DNA from: Porpolomopsis calyptriformis
Taxonomy: Eukaryota; Basidiomycota; Agaricomycetes; Agaricales; Hygrophoraceae
Assembly: GCA_951640195.1 (NCBI GenBank)
Contig: OX621171.1
Coordinates: forward strand, 806,001-870,000
Length of the DNA stretch: 64,000 nt
Direction of reading: 5' to 3'
A program made the position numbers and the translations under genes. The number at the start of each line of letters is the position of its first letter. The first letter of the stretch is position 1. The notes under the pieces were generated by a model. The model saw only the letters and a list, made by a program, of their open reading frames with translations. It had not been told where the DNA came from and ran no database searches. Below are positions 12,690-23,745 of this stretch, piece after piece.

Positions 12690-12877
12690 AACCAAGTATC
12701 AACAAATTTACCTAATTTGGGTTGAGCCATTGCTGGACTGTGGCTGAGCCACAATGAGCCACCCCAATTTTGAAGTAAGCCATCAAGGACTGTCTTCCAA
12801 TGGCTCAGTCTAGCTTAGTCCCAAATCAGTCTGGCTCAATGGCTAAGCCATAACCAGACTAAGCTGTTACAACACTA
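12690..12877 (-). repeat. hAT-like terminal region (right)
   Basis: Ends AGCTGTTACAACACTA at 12877, the inverted counterpart of the terminus at 4898. It carries many short GGCT[CT]AGTC / GAGCCA words on both strands. It abuts the histidine kinase fragment exactly where that homology ends. Confidence 0.5.
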
Positions 12878-13303
12878 GGGCCAGCAGTTGCATGCTCAAA
12901 TTGATGTGACCCTTGCGAACCTTGGATGGTGGCATAAACTTGATGGCATTCCAAACCAGATTGGTAATAACCTGTCGCAGCCTCAGGGAGTCGCCAATAA
13001 GGTGATCAGGAATGTCGGCTTTGATGTTGTGGGTAAGATCCAGAGTATTCTGTGAGGCACGGATGACCAGCATCTTGAGGATACCGAAAATGGTCTGGCA
13101 TAGAGAATAGGATACTGCCTCCATAGTCATATGACCCACCTCAACTAGGGGTGGAAAGAAGACAATTCAGGAAGGGCAACATACAATGAAGGGTAAACTA
13201 AGACATACTTTTCGATATATCAAGAATGTCATCAATGATCAACAGAAGCAATCTTGCAAGACTATGAACCAACAAATGGCTCTCCTGCTGCAATCAATTC
13301 AGG
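12878..13303 (-). pseudogene. Hybrid histidine kinase fragment (group III, Nik1/Os-1-like)
   Basis: Sensor kinases of this group control the HOG osmotic pathway. Two exons remain. Exon 13303-13209 reads LLLIIDDILDISK, the end of the dimerisation/phosphoacceptor domain. A 64-bp intron (13208-13145, GTATGTC..CCCTAG) follows, then exon 13144-12878, which joins in frame as KIEVGHMTMEAV and runs to GDSLRLRQVITNLV, the N-box region of the ATPase domain. After the N-box the Gly expected in LVGNAIKF is Trp. The His box, the rest of the ATPase domain, the HAMP repeats and the receiver domain are absent. It stops at a hAT-like terminus. The retained intron shows DNA-level copying. Confidence in the kinase call is high; the group is inferred from the DISKIE..HMTME signature. 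Confidence 0.82.
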
Positions 13304-13416
13304 TCACTATCATGAGGCTGCCCAGGAGGCCTTACTAAAAGGCATCGAAGCCAATAGTATGCTTAACTCCCAACATTTACATACAATATATTGACTATCT
13401 ACACTGGAGCACAGAA

Positions 13417-14696
13417 ATGGCACCCTATTACTGGATTGTCACCTCAACAGGTGCACTCTCACCCAACATCAATCTGTTAGAATCCATGGAACAGTCGAAT
13501 AAGGGTGAGCTAGAAAAGTTAGATGAAAGATTAGCAGAGGCAGAGAAGATGGAGGGCAAGTTAGAAATTTCAGATGCTTTAAAAGCTCGAGCGAACTACT
13601 TGACAAGAATCGGAGACAAGGTCTGTTCTCAACCACATTAGTTAGAGCTTGGCCACATTCATATCTGTACACTGCTCAGGACCAATCGATAGAAGCATAG
13701 AAACTTGCACTAGAGAAGACTCCAGGTCTCTGTTCTCAGATAGACATTGTACTCACTCTTGTCAGAATCGGTTTTTTCTTTGGCAACCATGAACTTATCT
13801 CTACACAACTAAACAAGCTGATAAGTGCATTCTTACCTCTCAAAGCCCTCGAACACTTGATAGACCATCTGTTTGTCATGACAGGTTAATCGAGGCAGGC
13901 AGTGACTGGGATTGATGTAATTGGCTCAAGGTCTACAATGGCCTTCACCTTCTTTCTATCTGCCAGTTCAAATGATGCAGCAAGCTTTTTATCCACACCC
14001 TCTCTAAATTCACTGCCACAGAGCTGCTTTCTTACAATGCATTTGTTGCTCTAACAGTCATTGCGAATACGCTGATGCTTGAAAGGGTTGATTTGAAGAA
14101 AAAGGTGAGAGGATGGGATTTCCCCTCACAAACATATTACCGATATCCCAAGCAAACGTAGATTATTGCTGCACCAGAAGTGACCCAAGCCCTCCCCAAA
14201 CTCCCCATCCTAGGTGACCTGGTTAAAAACCTGTATGACTGTCATTACGACAAGTTCTTTGTTACACTTGGTGAGTTATTCTCTTTTCCCTCAGTCCCTT
14301 ATCCTCAAACAGTTACAATTTAGCCACACTCGAGCAAACCCTACTCTTACCTTCTCATCTCCTCCCCACATGCTCACTACTACATACACAAGATGCGTAT
14401 CCTTGCCTATAGCCAGCTGCTGGAATCCTATTGGAGTCTTACACTTGACAGTCTCAGCTGAGCATTTGGCATGAGCAAGAGTTTGTGGATAGGTGATTCC
14501 CTCTCAAAAATTCACTTCCTTCAGTGAATTATTGCAGTTCATCGCAAACAGCCAATTACACTACTCTATCAACAAAGTGCACTGCATTGTGGAGACGACG
14601 CAACTGTTGTTGATGAATGCATAATATGAGGTGGTGGTTAGACAGGATAATGTTTTGCTAAATTCGGTGCAGAGGTTGAGTAAAGTTTTATATTAG
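13417..14696 (+). pseudogene. RPN7: RPN7 (26S proteasome lid subunit) pseudogene, copy A
   Basis: Rpn7/PSMD6 is a PCI-domain subunit of the proteasome 19S lid. The copy is close to full length. Exon 1 (13417-13620) starts MAPYYWIVTSTGALSP and contains SDALKARANYLTRIGDK. A 59-bp intron follows (13621-13679). The next exon reads ALEKTPGLCSQIDIVLTLV and RIGFFFGNHELISTQLNK. Later exons contain FVALTVIANTLMLERVDLKK, LGDLVKNLYDCHYDKFFVTL and the C-terminal PCI part QYEVVVRQDNVLLN-like sequence ending VQRLSKVLY before a TAG at 14694. Introns are kept. Stops arise at sites such as DWDRRN, where Arg CGA has become TGA, and a TAG lies in EAQKLALEK. Copy B is at 17040-18070. Confidence 0.85.
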
Positions 14697-14776
14697 CTTT
14701 TACCTCCTCTTGTTCCTTTGAAGTAGCAACACAACAAATGATTGGATTTAATAAATTCCAATGAGGGTAATAATAT

Positions 14777-15985
14777 TTAGAGATATCCAACTGTCCCTTT
14801 CAAAACTAAATAGAGTGTAAGGAGACTAACTACACTGGTGGCAAGCACTCTCCTGTGCCTTTTCAGTCCACCAGGGACAAAACAACTAACAGTGATGAGG
14901 CCTGCAACATCGCTGATAATGAACATTGCATCACAGAGGATGGCACCCTGGAGCATGAGGAGGTGGATGAATCCTTGGTCCCATGCACTTAGGATGACCT
15001 GGGTTGCACTGACAATGATGGAGGTGAGCAGGTGTGGTGTCAGTGTTGGTGGGGATAGGGAGGTTGTGGTGTAGTGGGGGTAGGGGTATTGGAGGAGGGA
15101 GTATAGCACGAGCGCCGGGATGATGTCAGTTGTGTCGAAGAAGAGCTGGGTTGGGAGGAGGATGTGGTATGAGTTGTGTGGGCCAGTGTTGTTGATGTAG
15201 TTGCTGTGTAGGTCCATTGGGGGGGAGGGGTCAGAAAAGCAGAATAAGGTTGGGGAGGTAATGTACAAAGTGATCCACCAATATAAACATCAGTGATGTG
15301 TTGGAGGGAAGTGCGGGGGATACTCACTATACCATAGAAATTCAGGCAACTCACGAACAAGACCCACCATTAGACCTTTGGTATCTCTAGCACATTATTG
15401 AAAAACAGACTACCGAGCACACAAACCGTTGCTAGCTCCACAAACTTTAACAGCATCACAAAGTAAACTGCAGACCAGAGCCAGAGAAGGGAGGTTCCCT
15501 AGTAAACAGTAGCAGCAGAGGTGGATGATATGCTGTAGAGAGGAACTTATGGTAGTCATTTGGAAGTAAATATGCTTGTATCCTCCTAGGTTATAGTTTC
15601 CCTTAGGATGTGGTTGAAGTAAAAGATAATTTGTGAGGAGTGGATGATGCACTTTGAATGCTCCATCCCAGCAATTGCAGGTGCAATTGTCAACATTGAC
15701 GGACCGATCAGGTGAAGGTTAAGGGGGGGCATTCAAGTGAAGGACAAGGATAACAACCAAGGCTGATATTGAGGTAGACAGCACAAAAAGCAGGACTGAA
15801 CCTGGAGACAGTGATAGTGATGATGGAGTCAATTTGGCTAGCAAATTAAATAGACTGCAGTAGGGTGGTCTGAACATGTATGCACTCACACTCTTGGGGG
15901 AGACAGAGGTCAGTGTGGTGTTAGGTAAGGATGGTAGAGTTTCATAGGTATAATTCCGAATAGAAGATGATGAACAATATTTCAA
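14777..15985 (-). pseudogene. Unknown membrane-protein fragment
   Basis: Open stretches on the minus strand encode hydrophobic segments: 15985-15719 ends with a helix containing VLLFVLSTSISALVVILVL; near 15690 is a Cys-rich NCTCNCWDGAFK motif; 15600-15560 has GYKHIYFQMTT; 15268-14777 contains a long frame with IIVSATQVIL and AGLITVSCFVPGG. The order (signal-like helix, Cys-rich loop, GYKH[IV]YF, several membrane spans) resembles a multi-pass membrane protein family of basidiomycetes that I remember only as hypothetical. Stops and frame changes between pieces suggest a pseudogene. It lies between the two RPN7 copies in the opposite orientation and may be part of the same duplicated block. Function unknown. 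Confidence 0.45.
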
Positions 15986-16089
15986 ATTGATGGAGGCAGT
16001 ACAGGATGAGGGTTATGGAGACTGAGTACATGGATGCAAATTGTGGGGTAGATGGAAAGATGAAACTAGTGGAAGTAAATCAGGTCAAG

Positions 16090-16690
16090 CTTGCTACACT
16101 ACGAGCTGATCCCATCTGCAAATTAAGATGACTAGGACATTCATGGTAGACAAAGATAGAACACACCACAAGAAATTGTTCCAGTAGCTGCAGAGAGACT
16201 TTCAATGTATCATAGATTTCTTTTAATAACCCTTTAACCTCAGCAGACTCCTTTTGAGCTTCCTGGCATGATTCTTGGGCTTCAAGCGCACATTAGACTT
16301 CATACTCTTCTTGACAAGTAAGGTATGTTTGAAGCATGTGTTCTACTGTGTCTGCAGGAGGGAGTCAGGTTGATTAATTGGAGAATAATGACCTCACCAG
16401 GTGGTGATGAGGGCTGAAAGAGTGCCTGGTCAGATGAGGTGGTTTCAGGTTGCATGGATGAGTCCAAGATTGAAGTTTTGCATGGGGGAGAAGGGCTAGG
16501 AGGGCAGGGAGATCTCATATCATGTGGGGGAGGTTGAACCCTGCTGAATCCTGGTATAGCATTGGAAAATGAGGTAGCTGCAGTATGGTCAGTGAGGGGC
16601 AAGGACATAGTGGGAGGTAACTCACCAAAGTAAACCCTATACCCTAACATTACATCTTTATGGTCACTGACTAAGCATTCTTGCAGCACA
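16090..16690 (-). pseudogene. Unrecognised fragment, Pro-rich and coiled-coil-like
   Basis: Frame 16689-16300 is Pro/Ser-rich. A different minus-strand frame overlaps its end (about 16355-16130) and reads like a Glu/Gln/Lys-rich helix (EAQKESAEVKGLLKEIYDTL). The two could be consecutive parts of one gene after a frameshift. I do not recognise it. Confidence 0.3.
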
Positions 16691-17039
16691 ATGCTGAGTC
16701 AGACACCTTCAAGTCCACAGACCAAAGTGCTAAAAGTACCTCCAACAATGGCTATTCCACTCCCTTACCCCCTGCCCTTCGCAATTGCACCAGCAGTACC
16801 CCTTCTCAACAGCTCTCCAATGGTGTATATTGCACCACTTCTTCTATCTCCACCATTACCACCACATAGCAGTAGCAATGTCTCCCCAAAAATCACAATT
16901 CTTCCCCCATTTTTCTGGCTCTGCCTCCTCTCCACCTACCTCTGCTACCTCCTGCTCCTCCATCCCCTCTCCACGATCTACACGTCCTTCCCCTCTCTCA
17001 CAAGGCCCTTTACCACTGCAGAGAAGCATATGTCCAGGG

Positions 17040-18070
17040 CATATCTGTACACTGCTCAGGACCAATTGATAGAAGCACAGAAACTTGCACTAGAGAAGAC
17101 TCCAGGTCTCTGTTCTCAGATAGACATCATACTCACTCTTGTTAGAATTGGTTTTTTCTTCGGCAACCACAAACTTATCTCTACACAACTAAACAAGCTG
17201 ACAAGTGCGTTATTACCTCTCAAAGCCCTCGAACACTTGATGGACCATCTGTTTGTCACGACAGGCTAATTGAGGTAGGCAGTGACTGGGATCAATGTAA
17301 TTGTCCCAAGGTCTACAACAGTCTTCACCTTCTTTCTATCTGCCAGTTCAAATAATGCAGCAAGCTTTTTATTGATGCCCTCTCTACATTCACCACCATG
17401 GAGCTGCTTTTGTACAATGCATTTGTTACTCTAATGGTCATTGCGAACATGCTGACGCTTAAAAGGGTTGATTTGAAGAAAAAGGTGAGAGGATGGAATT
17501 CCCCTCACAAACATATTACCGATATCCCAAGTGAACATAGATCATTGCTGCACCAGAAGTGACCCAAGCCCTCCCCAAACTCCCCATCCTAGGTGACCTG
17601 GTCAAAAACCTGTATAACTGTTATTACAACAAGTTTTTTGTTGCACTCAGTGAGTTATTCTCTTTTCCCTCAGTCCCTTATCCTCAAACAGTTACAATTT
17701 AGCCACACTCGAGCAAACCCTACTCTTACCTTCTCATCTCCTCTCCCCACACGCTCACTACTACATACGCGAGATGCGTATCCTCGCCTACAGCCAGCTA
17801 CTGGAATCCTAATAGAGTCTCACACTTGACAGGCTCAGCCGAGTGTTTGGTGTGAGCATAGAGTTTGTGGACAGGTGATTCCCTTTCTTCAGGTGATGAT
17901 TCCCTCTCAAAAATTCACTTCCTTCAGTGAATTATCACGGTTCATCACAAACGGCCGATTACACTGCTCTATCAACAAAGTGCATGGCATCATGGAGATG
18001 ATGCAACTGTCATTGAAGAACACACAATATGAGGTGGTGGTCAGACAGGGCAATGTTTTGCTAAATTCAT
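17040..18070 (+). pseudogene. RPN7: RPN7 pseudogene, copy B (5'- and 3'-truncated)
   Basis: A second copy of the RPN7 remnant, in direct orientation about 3.4 kb after copy A. Similarity starts inside intron 1 (CATATCTGTACACTGCTCAG) and ends shortly before the C-terminal codons, where copy A continues and this one switches to unrelated sequence. It includes EAQKLALEKTPGLCSQIDII (no stop here, unlike copy A), IGFFFGNHKLISTQLNK and QYEVVVRQGNVLLN. Point differences from copy A are mostly C/T or G/A, several at former CpG sites: where DWDRRN was expected, copy A has TGA and this copy has CAA. The two copies therefore mutated independently after duplication. Truncation at an intron position shows DNA-level duplication. 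Confidence 0.85.
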
Positions 18071-18434
18071 TGGGCTTGTGTGGCTCCGAAAGCTACCACT
18101 GTTTTCTGTTGGAGATATGTGAGGATGGTATAACGCGAGTGAAGTAATGGATGGGCCTGGAGGACATTGATGTTTACCATGAGAGTGATGAGGGCATAGG
18201 CAATCTGCAGTTGAGAATTCAGGATCGCACATGCTGATTCAGGTGTGGTTTTCTGGTGGATTGAACAGTTGGATGGAGGTCAAGATATGGAATGGAATGT
18301 ACCTTGAGCTGAAGGAGGAGCTCAAGCAACTGGTCCTCTGCTAGGTAGTGTGGATTTGGCATGAAGGAGAGCATTGAAGGATTTTCTTTTAGGAGTGCTG
18401 CTTGTCATGCTCAATGTGTGCCACTTTAGAAATC

Positions 18435-19862
18435 CCTTCATTAGAAACACCTTCATCTTTGAAGCCAGTTCAGAGTTGTTGTCCACCCAGGAACTCAAAG
18501 CTGGCTTGGAGAAGGGCACTAATGAAGTCAAGATTAACACCTCCCAGAAGATTCTCATCTCCACCATCAATGGAAACCTGCAGGTAAAGTCCCTTTTATT
18601 CATTGGTTGTAGCTATTATGTTCAGTTGGTTGACCCCCATTAGCCCACTCTCCTTATGCCAATTATTCAATATGTCATACCCTCATGGAACAAAAGGTTG
18701 AAAAGATTGCTCCATTTTCATTGGGAAGTATGCCCAAAGTATGACAAGAATGGCAAGCTCAAGTAAGAAATGATTCTAGTTGTGTATGTATCTCTTCATG
18801 TTCTCCAAACTCGCTAGGCTGTTATAAACTGGCTGTTATCGAGACAGTTTTACTTCGGAGTGCTCTGTCCCAAGACGATGATAATGTCTCAAGTCCTAGT
18901 TATTAGGGTGTCTAACAAGGAATCAGACTTAAGGTCTGAGTACAACTAACTAGGAGTTTATATACTGACTATGCTACTGCAGATGAGTTAGTGTTTACAT
19001 GAGGAATACATGTGATGAGTGAAGATAAGCATGATAAGGAACTCGGAGCATGTGAAGGGATGAAACATAATTGTCGGAAATGAAAAGTATCCCATCTTGG
19101 ATAAATAAAAAAGATAAGGTTATGGTAAATCCCATGACAAAACTGTGGGGAATCCCAAGCAAAGATAAGACAGATCTGACTAAGCTGCAATGACTAATAT
19201 AGAGAAAGAATGAAAATTTACGTCCGTGACATAGGCTAACTCTATCTGAAGTAATGCTATCTGTAATGACCTCATGAGTGTTTCGAGTGGCCATCCATTT
19301 TCATTCTATGAAGACACCTTCAGCAACACCCTAATGAATACATTTGCAGCATGACACTCCGCTTCCTATAAAAAATTTCCAAAGATACAGAGCTTCTAGA
19401 ACCTCTCGTTCCCACTTGTCATTCATGCCTTGAGCACTGCCACTTGTATGTTCGAAAGAATGCCATCTTTGCCATCTACTCCATCTACCGCGAGTTCAAA
19501 AATCTCATACCTGATGTGCCAGAGCTCATGCAGACCTTTCTCGCTGCTGAGACTGATGCAACCTGCAAACGTAACATGTTCGTATTCCTTGTGCACTGCT
19601 CTATACTGAAAGCTGTCGAATGGATTTTGAGTGTGTACGATCAGATCACTGGGCTCAAAGAGTTGTTACAGATGAGCATCATTGAGGTAATCTAACTGGA
19701 TTGCAAGAACAACTTGGCATATTGGGCAAGTTATTTTCTCCTTTGAAGATCAGGTCTGACTGACTAAAATATTCTATCAGACTCGCTACATCCGCTGCAT
19801 ACTCGACCTTCTTGGTGCCTCCTTGCATGCTGTCAAGTATGAGGCCCTCAATTTCAGTCAGA
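18435..19862 (+). pseudogene. SEC26: SEC26 (beta-COP) N-terminal fragment
   Basis: Beta-COP is a coatomer subunit of Golgi-to-ER vesicles. Exon 1 (about 18435-18583) contains TQELKAGLEKGTNEVKI and ILISTINGNLQ, the family N-terminus. A 60-bp intron (18584-18643) joins to exon 2 with IIQYVIPSWNKRLKRLLHF and WEVCPKYDKNGKLK. A solo LTR (18820-19231) sits in the following intron. Exon 3 onward (about 19249-19690) includes NEYICSMTLRFL, YVRKNAIFAIYSIYREFKN, ETDATCKRNMFVF and AVEWILSVYDQI. A last exon near 19782 reads TRYIRCILDLLGASLHAVKY. The rest of the roughly 950-residue protein is missing. Stops occur (for example after GKLK and in TLRFL). Introns are retained, so this is a displaced genomic piece rather than a retrocopy. 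Confidence 0.88.
18820..19231 (+). repeat. Solo LTR, family B (412 bp)
   Basis: Starts TGTTATAAACTGG and ends CGTCCGTGACA. It is flanked by a perfect 5-bp target duplication TAGGC (18815-18819 and 19232-19236). It is inserted in an intron of the SEC26 fragment. It is the best-preserved of three family members here and has no internal region. Confidence 0.95.
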
Positions 19863-19895
19863 GAATAAATTGAGAGATCCTTATGCATTATCTGT

Positions 19896-20663
19896 ATGCA
19901 ATTCTCCATCCCACCTGAAGAAAGTCCCCCAAATAGCTCTCAGCCAGCCAGAACAAGCCCATATCAGCAACAATCACGGAACCTTCATCGCTTTTTGCAA
20001 GATAACAACCTCCTAATTGAGCGTGTGCTCTCAGTTCTGGACTTCATGCATGCCAACGACATTGATCTTCCAAATTTGCTCTGGGCAATCAGCTGGAATG
20101 TTGAAGAGCTTTCTGGACACCCTACTGTCATTTTAAACTGAACATCTTTGTTGCTCAGTGACAACCTTCCCCAGATTCTGCGCAAATGGCTTAAACTACC
20201 CTGATCATATGCTTCTGGCCTTCGCACAAAGGCTGTTCACAAAGATATAAGGGAATGGGCCCTTGAAACAGTTTTTGAGACCCTGGACGATGAGCTAAAT
20301 TACCTCAAGAAAGTGCTGAAGTCCAAACCATCTGAGTTAACTGAGGAGAGCCTCCTCGGAATTAAACTACAAGACATGATCGGGGAAGTGTCTAGCACAG
20401 CGCCTGTACTTTGGAAGACCTTCCACCATGTTGCCTATACACCATTCCAAGCATACTGCAACAGTATGAAGAACCCAGAACTGGTAACTTTATCGACAAT
20501 GATAGCTGCAATGTTTTTCGTAAAGTCTCCCGAGTGCAAGAGTTTTGAGAACTCGGGATGGTCGAGGCACATTTCTGGTGAGGTAAGGATGATCCGGTAC
20601 TTTCCTCGGACAAGTTCCTTGATGGAAATACATCAGGTACCTCCAGTATACTGCAGGAAGTAA
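19896..20663 (+). pseudogene. Conserved basidiomycete hypothetical (DUF6589-type N-terminal region)
   Basis: One frame is open with two stops. It reads VLSVLDFMHANDIDLPNLLW, then LPQILRKWLKLP, then ESLLGIKLQDMIGEVSSTAP followed by LWKTF. This pattern (a short helical head ending in D.LP..L, a SWN or SWG block, an LR.W block and an AP.LW block) is the N-terminal part of a very common agaricomycete family whose later part carries DUF6589. The catalytic-looking DUF6589 half is absent; the copy ends at the MITE-like element at 20655. The family assignment comes from memory of the pattern and needs a profile search. It follows directly on the SEC26 piece. Confidence 0.5.
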
Positions 20664-21311
20664 AATCTATAATAAGTAGTGATTTTATCACTGTTCCATT
20701 GAAAAGCAGTAACAAAGTCACTGTATCCAGCACTCATGAGTTTTCAGTGACCCACTTCTTTTTAGTGACTTGGTTAATTTATCACTGGAAAGAATTGATA
20801 TCTTACTGGTCACTTAAATTCAGTAACAAGATTTAAGCATCACCTTTATTCATTGATAAATTCACTGAATTTTATTGAGTGATGTGAATGCATAATTTTT
20901 ACTGTGAGATGCAGCCAAAAACTAGTTTGCAAAAAAAATTTCACCAAGTCCAAATCAATACTCCTCATGTGGCTACTAAGATAATTTACTATATCTGTCT
21001 CGTGGTGCAGTGGTAAAAGTACCATGGTAGACTTTGGGCTCCTCCTGAGGTTGAGGGTTTGACTCACGGAGTAACCATATCCTTAACTAATAACTCAAGT
21101 GGTTTAAGTTGTTTTTTTTCTTTCTTAAGCATTTATTCTTATCACTGAAAAGTAGTGAGTTGCTCACTGCTTTTCAGACAGCAAAACGAGACATTCAGTG
21201 ATTTTTTATCACTACTTTTCAATCACTTTTTCTAGTGATTTCAATTAAAAGTAGTTAGTCGGCTGAATACTTTTCAGTGAATTTTTCATTTCATTTCAGT
21301 TATTCTACTTC
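20655..21311. mobile_element. MITE-like element rich in CAGTGA repeats
   Basis: The ends GGAAGTAAAATC (about 20655) and, inverted, GGAAGTAGAATAAC (about 21311) form an imperfect terminal inverted repeat. The interior holds at least ten copies of TCACTG/CAGTGA-type words on both strands, including the near-palindrome ATCACTGAAAAGTAGTGA. It has no coding capacity. A target duplication is not evident. A SINE-like tRNA-derived unit lies inside it. It separates the DUF6589-type remnant from the chitin synthase fragment. Confidence 0.55.
20996..21125 (+). repeat. tRNA-derived SINE-like unit
   Basis: Contains a box A-like GTGGTGCAGTGGTAAAAG and, about 50 bp later, a box B-like GGGTTTGACTC, followed by a T-rich tail (TTGTTTTTTTTCTTTC). 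The spacing fits an RNA polymerase III promoter. I could not fold it into a sound cloverleaf, so it is not called as a tRNA gene. Confidence 0.5.
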
Positions 21312-21439
21312 CCACAGTGAGTACATCATATACTGATGTACCTGGTGGAGAGTCTTGCTCCAGACGTCTCCGTTGACCTCAGTCGACGTCAGACCGAGAG
21401 TGTGAGTTACGCTTTGCGGATCGATATGACAGAAAACAC

Positions 21440-23745
21440 ACCGTGTCCGCATCCACAGTAAAGATATATTCGTAGAAAGCAGGATCAATCCCAATGACAT
21501 TCCACATTTGATGGTATATCTCGAGTTCCAGCGGTGACATCGGCGCGTCAAAATGAACCCTGTTCAGATAATGCAGCAGTAATATCTGGCTGTCACGTTT
21601 CCCGCGGTTTCCGGGTTTTACACGTTCTGTAGGCTTGCCGACCTTCACGACAACCATGTACCTAACAGTAACATTGTATCGGTCACCGCCACAAGTTGCA
21701 AAGGAAAGAATGGACGTACGGAACAACGTGTCCCTCGAATTCATAAAGTCCGGAGTAAACCTTGCCATAATTGAGTGCCTTGGAACCCTCCCCAACTGAC
21801 TTGAATAACAAGGGCTCTGGATCAAGTTTTGGATCAATACCAAGTATATCCAATACAATCCTCGGTGTCGTCCGATCATTACCACTTCCGATAATATTGC
21901 CATCGCAAATGATAAATAACAACTTGCGCTTGTCGTATTTAAGTGCCGCAAGCGAGTCAATCGTTCGCCGGAGGGTTTCTTCGCCTTCGGTGTAACACGG
22001 AACCTGACAAATCACAAATTTGTCGAGTAACTCGAGGGACCGTTTACTCCCAAGCTGCAATGCTGCGAGAACTGTGGCCGCGGGTCAGTCCTTGCGCGAT
22101 GAGGTGAAGAGCCAATCTCACACTTCATTGCCATGGAAGCGACCAAAATTCCGGAGAAAATCAACAACAAGTAATTTTGGGCCTGGCACCGCACTGTCTT
22201 GCGAAAATTAGTCTGGCCGACGTAAAACGCATGCTTTAAACAAGCTAGATTATCCCCCTTCTTGATTGGATCCGTCTGCGCCAACACCGCATTCATTGGC
22301 TGGGTGGTGTCCTGCCCAGGCTGTTGCTGAAACAGAGCAGTCAAGCTTTCGTTCAAGAACGCGTACTCTTCCGTGTCGCCTTGGTTGACGGTGACAGTAT
22401 TCACGTAATCTGTCAAGTCGTATACACAGTTTTCATAAATTGCCCATAACCTACATTTCAGATAGCCAACACTCAATCGCAAAGAAATATCGAGAGGACA
22501 AACAGCGCCACCCACCGTTGATTTGTGGTGTCTGTCCCCTGCGAGGCAATCACTTTTTTATCCCAAACTAGAGGTCCCTTGTGAAACTGCCTCATCTTGG
22601 GCAGACCAATCGGGTTGATGAAGCTTCGTGTTCGGAATGGATTGTAGAGCGCCAGAGACATGCATAGCACTCGGCTCTAGGGGGGTGAAGTTTGCGGGCA
22701 CAATCGCAATCTGACCATTGGTCACAAGGGGGGAACATGCAAGGATCAAGGGAGGTGGGAAATAGCCAGTTAGCTCCTGCCCAGCCAATAGCTCGAGTGT
22801 ATCGGCGCCGTTGCTCGCTACTCCAGAAATGTCGCTGTGTTGGCCATTTATGAAATTCGAGACATCATATACCTCACCTTGTACTGCAACCCAGAAGTCA
22901 TTCGTTGCCGAATGCTGAGCAACTTCGTTTGTCGCCCATGCCTTATCGAAATTAGGGCACAAAAGCCGGCCGAATTCGATGATATAGAAGATGACGGTGG
23001 CGTTAAGCACGAATATGAGAATGAATATGGTTGTCTTCTCGAGCCAGGCAAGTCGCACATCCGGACGTTTCATGCGACCCAGGAAACGTAGGAGGAAAGA
23101 TGACACCCACCACGTCATAGCCCTAACAACCCAAAGCCAGAAGCGTCGTGATCTGCTCGTTGGAACTTCTTCCACTGCATTAGGTGCCGGGTTGACAATG
23201 AGTCCACGTCCATCTTTGTTATTTACACCGACATTCTGGCCCCAATCGGCCCAGCCGCCCCTTTCGTCATTCTCCACGAACTTGCCCGCGTTCGGAGTCT
23301 CAAGCCCCCCGCCGCCATATCCATCTCCGCGCGCATTGGCATCATGGTAATGGGTCCCGTTCGTCCCGGAATGCGTTAATAGCAGATTGTCAGCGCTCTC
23401 GCCAAAGAAACCTCCACCGCCACCGCCACCCTTTCCGGAGCTCCTTCTCCATGCTTCGTAACCCATCTTCCACCATCTTCCAAGCTGGATATGTCAACCA
23501 CACCATTCTGTGGCCCAAGATATAATCCACCCCTTCTGCCCATCCATTCGCTCTCGCACATTGGCCAATCCTTTCCTTTTCCCCACCACGCATAGTAGGT
23601 ACGTACCGATCACAAAACGCTTCCTTCTCGATATCCACCACAAACTCCAAACTCCGTCTCGCCACAATATCAGGTAGCAGAAGAGCGCGCAGCTGTGCTT
23701 TCACGCGCCGTTTATCAAACGAGTTTGGAGAAGCTGAGTCCTTGT
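21440..23745 (-). pseudogene. Class V chitin synthase fragment (motor tail, cyt b5, start of catalytic domain)
   Basis: Class V enzymes make cell-wall chitin and carry a myosin-like motor, a cytochrome b5-like domain and a GT2 catalytic domain. Here the frame begins near the motor end (LLLPDIVARRSLEFVVD, CDRYVPTMRGGEKERIGQCA), continues with a Gly-rich linker, membrane spans near 23090-22990, the b5-like block (NDFWVAVQGEVYDVSNFI), VYDLTDYVNTVTVN, and then the catalytic start: [39 protein letters not shown] and [12 protein letters not shown]. Introns at about 22515-22450, 22130-22080 and 21715-21660 splice in frame. I saw no stops in the exons. The motor head and everything after VDADT (including QRRRW) are missing, so no active enzyme is possible. 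It directly follows the URC1-like fragment in the same orientation. Confidence 0.88.

Noticed and set aside
14838..15074. Plus-strand frames opposite the membrane-protein fragment
   Set aside because: They mirror the minus-strand frames, have no motif and show no splice context.
21440..23745. A functional chitin synthase
   Set aside because: The motor head and the catalytic part after VDADT, including the QRRRW motif, are absent.
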